Shown here: one piece after another, positions 1-7,301 of the stretch | Layout: every line of letters begins with the position of its first letter | How positions within the stretch are numbered: the stretch's first letter is position 1 | Assembly (NCBI GenBank): GCA_017427775.1 | Contig: JAFRSD010000002.1 | Location: 153,829 to 217,828 of the forward strand | Direction: 5' to 3' | DNA length: 64,000 nt | DNA from: Lachnospiraceae bacterium | GTDB taxonomy: Bacteria > Bacillota > Clostridia > Lachnospirales > Lachnospiraceae | Position numbers and translations under genes: made by a program | Notes under the pieces: model-generated | Seen by the model: the letters and a program-made list of their open reading frames with translations, nothing else | What the model was told of the DNA's origin: nothing | The model's database searches: none

Positions 1-888
1 GATTACGAGTGCACACGGACAGCTGATAACAAGGAACGTAAGCGCACGGTAGATCCAGCGGCCCCATGCTGCAGGGTTCCCCATAATCAGGGAGATCACC
101 GGCGGAAGTACCGCAAGTGCCAAAGCGCCGATGCAGACAGCGGGCGTATAATACTTTGCAAATTTTGAAATAAAGTTTTCGGAACGGGATTTACGAGAGG
201 AGGAATTCTCCACCAGCTCGAGAATCTTCGAGACCGTCGATTCGCCGAATTCACGGCTCGTCTTCACGCGGATCACACCCGTCATGTTGATACAGCCGCT
301 GATGACTTCGTCCCCTATGTTCACTTCACGCGGAATGCTCTCTCCGGTAAGGGCACTCGTATTTAACGTCGTCCTTCCTTCGACGATCGTTCCGTCAATC
401 GGGATCTTCTCGCCGGGCTTAACTAAGATAATGCTTCCGGGCGCGACTTCGTCGGGATCTGCCTTACGGACTTCGCCGTTCTCTTCGAGGTTGGCGTAAT
501 CCGGACGGATGTCCATCAGCGCACTGATGTTCCGGCGGCTCTTGCCGACCGCATAACTCTGGAAAAGCTCACCGATCTGATAAAAAAGCATTACGGCAAC
601 GGCCTCAATATAGTCGCCCGTCTTTCCGATCAGCGCGATTGCAATGGCGCCGACCGTAGCGATCGCCATCAGAAAGTTCTCATCGAAAACCTGACGGTTT
701 AAGATGCCTTTACCTGCCTTTTTTAAGATGTCATACCCGATTACCAGATACGGAATCAGGTAGAGAAGAAACCATACCGGCTCCTTTATTCCGCTGTCCG
801 AAAGGAGTTTCTGCGTCACCCTGATTCCAATCAAAAGGGCCGACGCAAGAATAATCCGAAACAGCATCCTCTTTTGCTTCTTACTCAT
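1..888 (-). CDS. Heavy-metal P1B-type ATPase (CadA/ZntA-like), N-terminal part
   Basis: Exports soft or transition metals (Zn, Cd or Pb class) across the membrane using ATP. The 296 residues present start with MSKKQKRML, have hydrophobic segments at about 10-60 and 75-110, the actuator-domain TGES motif at 181-184, and end at the window edge in the SCPCALVI metal-transport motif (CPC at 290-292). The phosphorylation and ATP-binding domains lie outside the window. There is no N-terminal HMA domain. Instead a separate HMA protein is encoded 15 nt upstream in the same transcript. A CPC motif fits Zn/Cd/Pb or Cu transporters, and the ArsR/SmtB-type operator upstream favours Zn/Cd. Cut by the window edge, not truncated in nature as far as can be seen. 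Confidence 0.93.
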   Translation of the reverse strand, partial: MSKKQKRMLFRIILASALLIGIRVTQKLLSDSGIKEPVWFLLYLIPYLVIGYDILKKAGKGILNRQVFDENFLMAIATVGAIAIALIGKTGDYIEAVAVMLFYQIGELFQSYAVGKSRRNISALMDIRPDYANLEENGEVRKADPDEVAPGSIILVKPGEKIPIDGTIVEGRTTLNTSALTGESIPREVNIGDEVISGCINMTGVIRVKTSREFGESTVSKILELVENSSSRKSRSENFISKFAKYYTPAVCIGALALAVLPPVISLIMGNPAAWGRWIYRALTFLVISCPCALVI

Positions 889-903
889 AACAGCTCACCA
901 TTT

Positions 904-1122
904 TTACAGATAGATTTCGCAGTCATCCTCAACCTTCTTGCAGTTTTTAAGAACGGCTTTCATAACGGCCTTCTCGTCCGCTCCGTCCTCAAACTCCACA
1001 TTCATCTTAAGCGTCATGAAATTCACAACCGCGTCCTTAACGCCTTCGGTCTTCTTCGCAGCCTCCTGCATCTTGTTGGCGCAGTTTGCGCAGTCCACTT
1101 CAATCCTATAAGTCTTCTTCAT
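904..1122 (-). CDS. Stand-alone heavy-metal-associated (HMA) domain protein
   Basis: A 72-residue ferredoxin-like metal-binding protein. The motif DCANCAN gives metal-binding cysteines at 11 and 14. It probably passes metal to, or regulates, the P1B ATPase encoded 15 nt downstream, whose N-terminus lacks this domain. The ATG at 1122 is chosen because GAGG sits 8 nt before it. An earlier in-frame ATG at 1149 would add nine residues but lies inside the predicted operator and has no ribosome site. The CANCAN sequence resembles the HMA repeats of clostridial CadA-type pumps more than copper chaperones (GMTCxxC). Confidence 0.88.
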   Translation of the reverse strand: MKKTYRIEVDCANCANKMQEAAKKTEGVKDAVVNFMTLKMNVEFEDGADEKAVMKAVLKNCKKVEDDCEIYL

Positions 1123-1146
1123 TTCATGTACCTCACATTTGTCTTT

Positions 1147-1168
1147 CATATGAATACATGTTCATATG
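1147..1168. promoter_or_regulatory. ArsR/SmtB-type metal-sensor operator
   Basis: A perfect inverted repeat, CATATGAA-6 nt-TTCATATG. On the minus strand it contains TGAACA-2 nt-TATTCA, the core pattern known for SmtB/CadC/CzrA-family repressors. It lies just downstream of the -10 box of the promoter at 1178-1205, where a bound repressor would block transcription of the HMA and ATPase genes. No ArsR-family gene is in this window, so the regulator would be encoded elsewhere. Confidence 0.7.
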
Positions 1169-1177
1169 TTTGATTGT

Positions 1178-1205
1178 ATTATACAACAAATAAGACAAAA
1201 GTCAA
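1178..1205 (-). promoter_or_regulatory. Sigma-A promoter of the HMA / P-type ATPase operon
   Basis: On the minus strand TTGACT (1200-1205) is followed 16 nt later by TATAAT (1178-1183). The predicted start, near 1171, falls next to the operator at 1147-1168. Confidence 0.8.
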
Positions 1206-1220
1206 TACCAAAACGGAGAT

Positions 1221-2375
1221 TTATATCAGCATTCTCTTCTCGCGCCGTACGCGGTTAATATGCCGCTCAAACTCGCCGCCCTTCAGAAGCTCCGCGAGAA
1301 CGTACTGTTCGAAAGACGGCACCGTGCACGAATAGAATCCGAGCCTGCGGTTGAATTCCCGCATCATGCTTTCGGGCAGGATCATATAACCGATACGGAT
1401 GGACGGCGCAATAGTTCCGGAAAATGTGTTCAGATAGATGACCTCCACCCCTTCCGCCATGGAAAAAAGCGGCTCCTCCGCTTTCCTGGAAACGGTCAGT
1501 TCAGAATCGTAATTGTCCTCAATCAGGATCCCGCCGCGGCGCTTCGCCCAGCGGAGATACTCTTTCTTTTTATTGATATCGGCCGTGATTCCGCTCGGGT
1601 AACTGTTGAACGGCGTCACATGAAGGATTTCCGCTTTCGTGTCCCACAAAGCATCGGAAAGGATACCGTCATTTCCCATCGGAAGCATGCTTACATTTGC
1701 TCCCATCGCTTCATAAACTTCACGGATCTTGCCGTATGACGGTTTCTCGATCGCATAGCCGCGGCTTGTACCGAGTAGCTGTACAATCATTCCGTACAGG
1801 TATTCCGCGCCGGATCCGATCACGATCTGCGCGGGTTTCACGCTGATGCCCCTGCTCCGTGCAAGATACCGGCTCAATTCCTCGCGCAGCTCGCGGCAGC
1901 CGCGGTTCGACGATTTGATCATAATCTTCTCGCCGTAGTCTAATATCACGCGCCGCATCGTCTTCGTAAGCACCGAGAACGGAAAAGCGGACAGTCCTCC
2001 CTCGGCGCTTCCGCCAAGGTCCGTCACATCTTCTTCGACAGATTCAACGTCTTCTTCCTCTTCCGCGAAGTTAGCTTCTGCACTCTCCCGCTCCTCGGCG
2101 GGCCCCGCCGCATTGCCCTTTGTAACAAAGTCCTCGCCCCGGTACGTCACGAAGAAGCCGCTCCGCTCGCGGCTGTCAATATAACCTTCCTCCGTGAGAA
2201 TCGTCAGGGCATGCTCCACCGTGATCACGCTGACCCCCGTTTCCTCGGCGATCGTCCGTTTCGAAGGGATCTTGGTTCCGTATCCGTACACGCCCGAAAC
2301 GATGTCACGCACCAGATAACGGTACAGCTGTATATATGCCGGCTCCTGCGCCGTACGTTCAATCGAATAATTCAT
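1221..2375 (-). CDS. MocR-family (GntR/aminotransferase) regulator, short and without the PLP lysine
   Basis: MocR regulators join a GntR winged helix to a PLP-binding aminotransferase-like domain and often control vitamin B6 or GABA genes. Here the winged helix covers about residues 10-80, an acidic linker 90-122 and the aminotransferase-like domain 125-384. EDNYDSE (286-292) matches the conserved PLP-site block. In the usual SFSKTLAP block the sequence reads TFSGTIAP, so the Schiff-base lysine is glycine 320. The protein stops at HINRVRREKRMLI, about 80-100 residues before the normal C-terminus. An in-frame stop precedes the ATG, which has only a distant AAAGGA. It is divergent from an ECF S component and probably controls it. 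It could be a PLP-independent regulator or a decaying gene. Confidence 0.85.
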   Translation of the reverse strand: MNYSIERTAQEPAYIQLYRYLVRDIVSGVYGYGTKIPSKRTIAEETGVSVITVEHALTILTEEGYIDSRERSGFFVTYRGEDFVTKGNAAGPAEERESAEANFAEEEEDVESVEEDVTDLGGSAEGGLSAFPFSVLTKTMRRVILDYGEKIMIKSSNRGCRELREELSRYLARSRGISVKPAQIVIGSGAEYLYGMIVQLLGTSRGYAIEKPSYGKIREVYEAMGANVSMLPMGNDGILSDALWDTKAEILHVTPFNSYPSGITADINKKKEYLRWAKRRGGILIEDNYDSELTVSRKAEEPLFSMAEGVEVIYLNTFSGTIAPSIRIGYMILPESMMREFNRRLGFYSCTVPSFEQYVLAELLKGGEFERHINRVRREKRMLI

Positions 2376-2421
2376 CTGGTTATATCAAACAAATCCTTTC
2401 TGGTTATTTTTATATGTCCAG
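2376..2421. promoter_or_regulatory. Probable MocR operator, direct repeats plus inverted half-site
   Basis: The 92-nt divergent gap holds CTGGTTAT at 2376-2383 and again at 2400-2407, 24 nt apart on the same strand, and an inverted CCAG at 2418-2421. Two direct copies plus an inverted element is a layout known for MocR/PdxR-type regulators. The first copy abuts the regulator's start codon, which suggests autoregulation. This is a prediction from pattern only. Confidence 0.45.
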
Positions 2422-2467
2422 TCATATATTAAACTACGCACAACGATTTGTAAAGGAGCTTTGACCT

Positions 2468-2992
2468 ATGGCACGTAACAATCATACGACAATCATCCGC
2501 ATAACACTGACCGCGCTCTTTATGGCGCTCAATATAGCAATGTCCTCTTTCGGTATCCCGGTTCCCGGCGGCCACCTCTATCTGTGTGACGCAGTGATCG
2601 TACTGGCTTCAATCCTGCTGAACCCGGGCGAGGCATTTGTCGCAGGCGGTATCGGATCCTTCCTCGGAGACTTCCTGTTCTACCCGGAACCGATGTACGT
2701 ATCGCTCGTAACCCACGGCCTGCAGGCGGTTGTGATCTCGGTCATCTCCCATTACACGCTGAAGAAACACCCGCGGATTGCTTCCGGTATCGGTGCTCTC
2801 ATTGGTGCCGTGATCATGGTAGTCGGCTACACGCTTGGTAAGATTTATGTTTACAGCACGTTCGAGTACGCAATGCTGAAACTTCCGTTTGAGATCGTTC
2901 AGGGTCTTGTAGGCGTAGTAGTCGGATTTGCCCTCTGCTGGCATTTCGGAATCCATAAGGCATTCGACAAGGTTCTTCGCCGCGAGGCTTAG
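2468..2992 (+). CDS. ECF transporter S component (vitamin-specific binding subunit)
   Basis: A 174-residue membrane protein with five or six hydrophobic segments and the pattern of ECF S components: an N-terminal TALFMALNIA helix, then GGHLYLCDAVIVLASILL and a GGIGSFLGDFL stretch. S components capture a vitamin and dock on the shared EcfAA'T energising module, which is not encoded here. A good ribosome site, AAAGGAG (2452-2458), precedes the ATG. Divergence from a MocR regulator, a class that often controls pyridoxine genes, suggests a vitamin B6 compound as substrate, but this is inference. Hydroxymethylpyrimidine or another vitamin is equally open from the sequence. Confidence 0.8.
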   Translation: MARNNHTTIIRITLTALFMALNIAMSSFGIPVPGGHLYLCDAVIVLASILLNPGEAFVAGGIGSFLGDFLFYPEPMYVSLVTHGLQAVVISVISHYTLKKHPRIASGIGALIGAVIMVVGYTLGKIYVYSTFEYAMLKLPFEIVQGLVGVVVGFALCWHFGIHKAFDKVLRREA

Positions 2993-3034
2993 ATTCTCCG
3001 AACAGTTTACTGCCGCCGTGAAGCTTAGCGGCGA

Positions 3035-3063
3035 TTGACAATCCTCCTCCGCAATGATAGAAT
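3035..3063 (+). promoter_or_regulatory. Promoter of tRNA-Leu
   Basis: TTGACA (3035-3040), a 17-nt spacer and TAGAAT (3058-3063) end 12 nt before the mature tRNA. This is near-consensus for sigma-A, as expected for a strongly expressed stable RNA. Confidence 0.8.
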
Positions 3064-3075
3064 AAATCGTCACAT

Positions 3076-3155
<80 letters not shown>

Positions 3156-3170
3156 AAAGAATATAACGTA

Positions 3171-3204
3171 AAGAGGCTGCCGGGTTATCCGACAGCCTCT
3201 TTTT
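3171..3204 (+). terminator. Terminator of the tRNA-Leu transcript
   Basis: AGAGGCTG (3172-3179) pairs with CAGCCTCT (3193-3200), followed by a T run. On the other strand the stem is followed by TTTACGTTAT, so it may also act weakly for the minus-strand gene ending at 3232. Confidence 0.85.
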
Positions 3205-3231
3205 CATCTTGTTTTCAAAGGAAGTCCCTGT

Positions 3232-3753
3232 TCATAGTTTAAATTCGGTATCCGGTCTTTTAGAGAGGATAAATGTGAAGATTGCGTTGACCACCATGGG
3301 CAGAAACAGAAAGATTGTAGTTACGACAGTATACCTCGTCGCGACATTCGTTACCTGCTCGTTGAACCCCAGTCGTTTGAGCCCCGAAATATAGCTCTCG
3401 GAGTTAAATTGAATGTTAAAAATCATCTCACCGACGCAGATCAGTGCGAAAGGAACAAGCGGTCCGATATCCTGCTCCCGGCAGGCTTTCACAAAGAGCC
3501 AGACCTTTACCCCGATTTCGCCGAGAAGAAAGATACAGACAGCTATAAAGAGGAAAATCATGAACACATTTCCCCTTTTCTCGGCCGGGATCAGAAAGGA
3601 AGTGTCCATCACATTCGACGGTCCGTTCTGCGGATGATTATAAGCCCAGATCCTGTTCCCGATCTGCCCGATCGTGGCCACGAAGAAAACGATATCTGCT
3701 AATGAAAGGAATACCAAACCAAGCATAGACATAACCCTGACATAGTACTTCAT
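3232..3753 (-). CDS. Unrecognised four-helix membrane protein
   Basis: A 173-residue protein with hydrophobic stretches at about 8-30, 65-85, 95-115 and 140-165, and no signal cleavage site or motif that I recognise. The start follows GGAGGGG with good spacing. It lies 1 nt after the stop of the GNAT gene upstream, so it is the last gene of a long minus-strand run. It gives no sequence clue to function. Confidence 0.7.
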   Translation of the reverse strand: MKYYVRVMSMLGLVFLSLADIVFFVATIGQIGNRIWAYNHPQNGPSNVMDTSFLIPAEKRGNVFMIFLFIAVCIFLLGEIGVKVWLFVKACREQDIGPLVPFALICVGEMIFNIQFNSESYISGLKRLGFNEQVTNVATRYTVVTTIFLFLPMVVNAIFTFILSKRPDTEFKL

Positions 3754-3754
3754 C

Positions 3755-4492
3755 TTACCCCTCCTTAAGCTTGTTGTATTCCTTCGTTGTTCCGTCGTTC
3801 ATACGGAAGCCGCAAAGATTCATTCCGTTCCATATCGTTTCAAAACGGACGGCGCCTTCGGTCGCCTGCCGGAGTACCGTCAGAAGGCTGCTTCGTGCCT
3901 CTTCCTCGTCGACAAATGTGCCGCACTGCTTCTTCCACTCGGTCCACACCGGAAGGATGAACTTTACGCCGATTTCCGGATCCCGCGGCGGGTCTAAGAC
4001 CATGAACAAAAGCTTTTCGTAGCAGGTCTCGTTCTCCTGCGCATAGAAGTCTGCGAACACACACGGTTCTTTCGTATCGCGGAAGCCGAGTTTTGTATGC
4101 AGGCCGATGGATCTTACGTTATCCTTATCGATGGATACGACCACCTTTTCCGCCGAATCGTAGTCCTGCAGCGTCGCGAACACTTCCGCGTACATCTGCG
4201 TGGCAATGCCCTGCTGCCAATAGGCCTTTCTTACATGCACGTCACCGACATACCACCTCTTGACCGTCTCCGGGTCGCGCATGCAGCGCAGATAGCCGAC
4301 CACCTTGTCCCCGTCCCAGGAAAGGACTTCGAACCATTTGACGGCATACTGACGCTCATAATCCCAACAAAAATCCACCTGCCGGCGGGCAACCTCCGCC
4401 GGCGCGCCCTTCACTTCCTGAAAGAACTCCTCAAGAGCCTTTCTTGTCTTCTTCGTCATCGTTCGGTGGGAATCAATCACCTTGTAAATCAT
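3755..4492 (-). CDS. GNAT acetyltransferase with C-terminal extension
   Basis: A predicted acetyl-CoA-dependent N-acyltransferase of unknown substrate. GNAT motif A is seen in VGDVHVRKAYWQQGIATQMY (acetyl-CoA pyrophosphate loop QQGIAT), with motif B in DNVRSIGLHTKLGF. About 90 residues follow the GNAT fold and are not recognised. The ATG at 4492 (MIYKVIDS) is preferred, giving 245 residues, although GAGGAG is 13 nt away. A GTG at 4513 is the alternative. Adjacent to, and probably co-transcribed with, the membrane protein downstream. Confidence 0.82.
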   Translation of the reverse strand: MIYKVIDSHRTMTKKTRKALEEFFQEVKGAPAEVARRQVDFCWDYERQYAVKWFEVLSWDGDKVVGYLRCMRDPETVKRWYVGDVHVRKAYWQQGIATQMYAEVFATLQDYDSAEKVVVSIDKDNVRSIGLHTKLGFRDTKEPCVFADFYAQENETCYEKLLFMVLDPPRDPEIGVKFILPVWTEWKKQCGTFVDEEEARSSLLTVLRQATEGAVRFETIWNGMNLCGFRMNDGTTKEYNKLKEG

Positions 4493-4557
4493 ATTCCGCT
4501 TCGGTCTCCTCACTTGTCAAAGAATCTCGGTTAAGCCGCACAACAAAGCTTTCACTG

Positions 4558-5262
4558 TCACAGTTTTAGCAAAATGTCTGCCAACTCGCTTGTCTCCGAG
4601 ATAATGTACGTTGCGGGATGCGCCTCGTCGCGCGCTCCCTCCCGGTCGATCCAAGCTGCTTTGATCCCCGCTTGAAACGCTCCGACAACATCGGTCTCAT
4701 AGATATCTCCGACAAATACGATGTCTTCCCGTCTTTCCCCGGGATGCTCCGAAAGTGCCGCCCCGATCGCCTGCTCGAAGAACCCCCGGTCCGGCTTTGT
4801 GCGGCCGTACTCGGCGCTGGACCAAACCTTCGAAAAGTACTGCCCGATCCCGAGCCGGTTCAGGATGGTATGTAATGCTCCCGCGGTAAATCCGCTGTTA
4901 CTGAGCACATACATCGGAATCCCTTCAGCCTTAAATTTTTCAAGCATTTCCGCAAGACCCGGGGCGACGGACATTCCATTGGCCTCCATCAGGAAATCCG
5001 CTTCCTCCTCCTTATCCATGGGAACGGTCTCTCCGCCGAATCGCTCCGCATAACGCGGAAGTTCTTCCTTTACGAACGGAAATTCAATGCCCTGACGATG
5101 AAGCGTCATCAGCTCCGTAAAAAGTTCCTCTCCGAGTGCCTTAATCTCTTCGAAGGAACAGCGGTCCTGATAGTATTTGCCCCAGAACACCTTTAAGGCG
5201 CGGTTGAAATCGTGGGTGCTGCTCAAAACGATCGTCTCGAAATAGTCAAAGATCAGAATCAT
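4558..5262 (-). CDS. HAD-superfamily hydrolase
   Basis: A 234-residue HAD phosphatase or dehalogenase-like enzyme. Motif I is FDYFETI, with the nucleophile Asp present but the second Asp of DxD replaced by Phe, as in many FDLFETL-type members. Motif II is YVLSNSG, motif III the Lys in GRTKPDRGFF and motif IV FVGDIYETDVVGA. The cap is helical (C1 type). The substrate cannot be read from the sequence. AAGGA lies 8 nt before the ATG, and the gap to the GNAT gene upstream is only 11 nt. Confidence 0.85.
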   Translation of the reverse strand: MILIFDYFETIVLSSTHDFNRALKVFWGKYYQDRCSFEEIKALGEELFTELMTLHRQGIEFPFVKEELPRYAERFGGETVPMDKEEEADFLMEANGMSVAPGLAEMLEKFKAEGIPMYVLSNSGFTAGALHTILNRLGIGQYFSKVWSSAEYGRTKPDRGFFEQAIGAALSEHPGERREDIVFVGDIYETDVVGAFQAGIKAAWIDREGARDEAHPATYIISETSELADILLKL

Positions 5263-5273
5263 ATTCCCGGTCC

Positions 5274-5801
5274 TTATCTAACTTTTTTGTAAAAGAACAA
5301 CAGCAGGTCGTCATCGTTGACGCACGGCGCGTACTGGTCAAGCTGCTTTCCCTGATACCATACGCCGCTTCCGTCGGGCATATAGCCGCGCTTCACGTAG
5401 ATGCGCTGCGCCGGGCCGTAACCGGAGTGCACGCCGACGGCAAGGAACACGTAATCCGTGAGCTTCGATGCTTCGCGTTCCGCCACATCTAAAAGCTTGT
5501 TCCCGATGCCTTTGTTGTGGATATGGAAGAACACACAAAGGTCGACAATCTCCGGCCAGCCTTTGTCGGCAAAGGGACCCTCAGTCGGACAGAGCACAAG
5601 CGTACAGATTCCGGCAACCTCCCCTTTATACTCGGGGATAAATACGATGCGGTCCCCTGCTTCCTGTTCCTTGTAATAATTCTCGTATGTCGCCATCTCC
5701 GGATGCCAGCCGTAGGATTGGTAGGTATCAAAGATGACTTTTGCATCTTCCGGAACCATGCTTCGGATCCGGATGTTCTCGTCTTCATAATATGTCGTCA
5801 T
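5274..5801 (-). CDS. GNAT acetyltransferase
   Basis: A 175-residue single-domain GNAT enzyme. Motif A is IVDLCVFFHIHNKGIGNKLL (loop NKGIGN), and the C-terminal part has YGPAQRIYVKRGY, typical of motif B. The start is supported by AAAGGA 8 nt upstream. It sits 1 nt from the end of the methyltransferase gene upstream, so the two are probably co-transcribed. Substrate unknown; small amines or antibiotics are possible for this class. Confidence 0.87.
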   Translation of the reverse strand: MTTYYEDENIRIRSMVPEDAKVIFDTYQSYGWHPEMATYENYYKEQEAGDRIVFIPEYKGEVAGICTLVLCPTEGPFADKGWPEIVDLCVFFHIHNKGIGNKLLDVAEREASKLTDYVFLAVGVHSGYGPAQRIYVKRGYMPDGSGVWYQGKQLDQYAPCVNDDDLLLFFYKKVR

Positions 5802-5802
5802 G

Positions 5803-6420
5803 TTATTTTCCTTTATTTCCGTATTTTCTCTGCAGTTTCTTCGATAATGTCTGCGTCTTCTTCACCTTTTCCACACGCGGTGCACGCTTTTCACTGAGGA
5901 AAATGTAATAGTCTTCTTTTTCAAACACCTTCACACCGCCGAATACCGTCTTCAGCTTATTTCGGTACCAGTCGAGACGCTTCGTAACAAGTGCCATGCG
6001 GCCGCCGACCTTGAGCCTCTTGAAACCGTCCTCGATGAATTCCTTTGCAACCGAGAAATCGGTATGATAAGGCGGATTCGAAAGGATCAGCGTGAAATCA
6101 CGGTCTTCGATGCTTCTTAACCCGTCGCTTTGCAGTACGCGCACGCCTTCGATCCCGTTACGCGTCAGATTTTCCGTGGAAAGCGCCACCGCGTCTTCAA
6201 GTATGTCGCACATCACGACGTTCTCTCCGCCGAGTTTCTTCGCCGCGTAGATTCCGACCACGCCGTAGCCGCATCCGAGGTCAAGCACCTTGTCGCCGTT
6301 CGCTACCGGTACGGTCTCAAGCATTAGCCTTGTACCCCTATCCACGCCCTTCGGCGAGAAATAGTACTCACCGGTTTCGCATACAACTTCGATTCCGTTG
6401 ATTTCTTCTTTTATGACCAT
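5803..6420 (-). CDS. Class I SAM-dependent methyltransferase, RsmC/RlmG-like
   Basis: A 205-residue protein with the SAM motif VLDLGCGYGVVGIYAA and the NPPY catalytic tetrapeptide in ILSNPPYHTDFSVAKEFI, characteristic of N-methyltransferases acting on exocyclic amines. It resembles the C-terminal half of RsmC-type rRNA guanine-N2 methylases, so rRNA or another nucleic acid is the likely substrate. The ATG at 6420 (MVIKEE) follows AGGA with 5-nt spacing. The longer reading frame upstream is not used. Confidence 0.82.
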   Translation of the reverse strand: MVIKEEINGIEVVCETGEYYFSPKGVDRGTRLMLETVPVANGDKVLDLGCGYGVVGIYAAKKLGGENVVMCDILEDAVALSTENLTRNGIEGVRVLQSDGLRSIEDRDFTLILSNPPYHTDFSVAKEFIEDGFKRLKVGGRMALVTKRLDWYRNKLKTVFGGVKVFEKEDYYIFLSEKRAPRVEKVKKTQTLSKKLQRKYGNKGK

Positions 6421-6505
6421 GATTCCTGCTTTCCGCTTTTCAAAATCCGTTCGCCGGACGAATAATCTGCGTTCCGTTCGCCGGATGCACTGTCTCTCTT
6501 TCCGC

Positions 6506-7270
6506 TTAGAGCGGCTTCCTCGTAAGGAAAAGGATATAGGTATCCCGGAACTCAACCCTGTTTCCGTTGTCCGCTACCGTCTTTCGAAGCATCTCAAAGA
6601 ACTTCGTCCTTAACGGTTCCGGAATTGCCAGATGGTCGCTGTGAGTGCCGCAGTACGAAACATACTCGTCCGCATTGAAAATCCGCTTTCCGTAAAAATC
6701 CCGCCGTTCGAAATCCACATAGCCGTAATCCGTCGCATGGCGGTAATCAAACGGCTCCTTCATGTCCTTATAAAGCTTCTCGGGCTTATAGTACTCGTCG
6801 TAAACCTTCTGAATCTTATTGTACAGATCTTCGTTCGGTGACTTGTAATCTCCGTTCGTGAGCATCATCGCTAATACTCCGCCCGGCTTCAGCAGCGAAA
6901 GCGTCTTCGGAAAGGCAATCCGTTCCGGAATCCACTGGATTGTCGCGGCAGAATAGATCACGTCATACTTCTGCTCCCCGAAATCATGCGTGATAAAGTC
7001 ATCGTTCACGATGTGGAAATTCGGGTAGGAGTCAAAGTGCTCCTTCATTTTCGCGTAGAAGTTCTCCCCGAGCTCGATTGCATGGTAATCACAGCCGGTC
7101 TTAAGGATCGGCTCCGTCGCCTGTCCCGTTCCCGGTCCGAGCTCGAGAACTGTCTTATCCGGACCGATTCCCGCATAGGCGATCAGATCCGCGAACAGCT
7201 CCGCGCTGTAACGAGGACGGAATTTGTCAAACTGCTCCGGTATGGTATCAAAAATCTTACGGTATTCCAT
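6506..7270 (-). CDS. SAM-dependent methyltransferase (UbiE/Tam-like)
   Basis: A 254-residue class I methyltransferase with motif I VLELGPGTGQAT, acidic motif II (YHAIELG) and motif IV/post-I SAATIQWIP. The sequence FRPRYSAELF near the N-terminus is typical of small-molecule methylases of the Methyltransf_11/25 type. The ATG at 7270 is preferred because GGGGGA precedes it; the upstream TTG at 7282 overlaps that ribosome site. Its place among acetyltransferases and kinases suggests small-molecule modification, but the acceptor is unknown. Confidence 0.85.
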   Translation of the reverse strand: MEYRKIFDTIPEQFDKFRPRYSAELFADLIAYAGIGPDKTVLELGPGTGQATEPILKTGCDYHAIELGENFYAKMKEHFDSYPNFHIVNDDFITHDFGEQKYDVIYSAATIQWIPERIAFPKTLSLLKPGGVLAMMLTNGDYKSPNEDLYNKIQKVYDEYYKPEKLYKDMKEPFDYRHATDYGYVDFERRDFYGKRIFNADEYVSYCGTHSDHLAIPEPLRTKFFEMLRKTVADNGNRVEFRDTYILFLTRKPL

Positions 7271-7301
7271 GGTATCCCCCAAGTTGTTTTATTTCTTTTT
7301 C

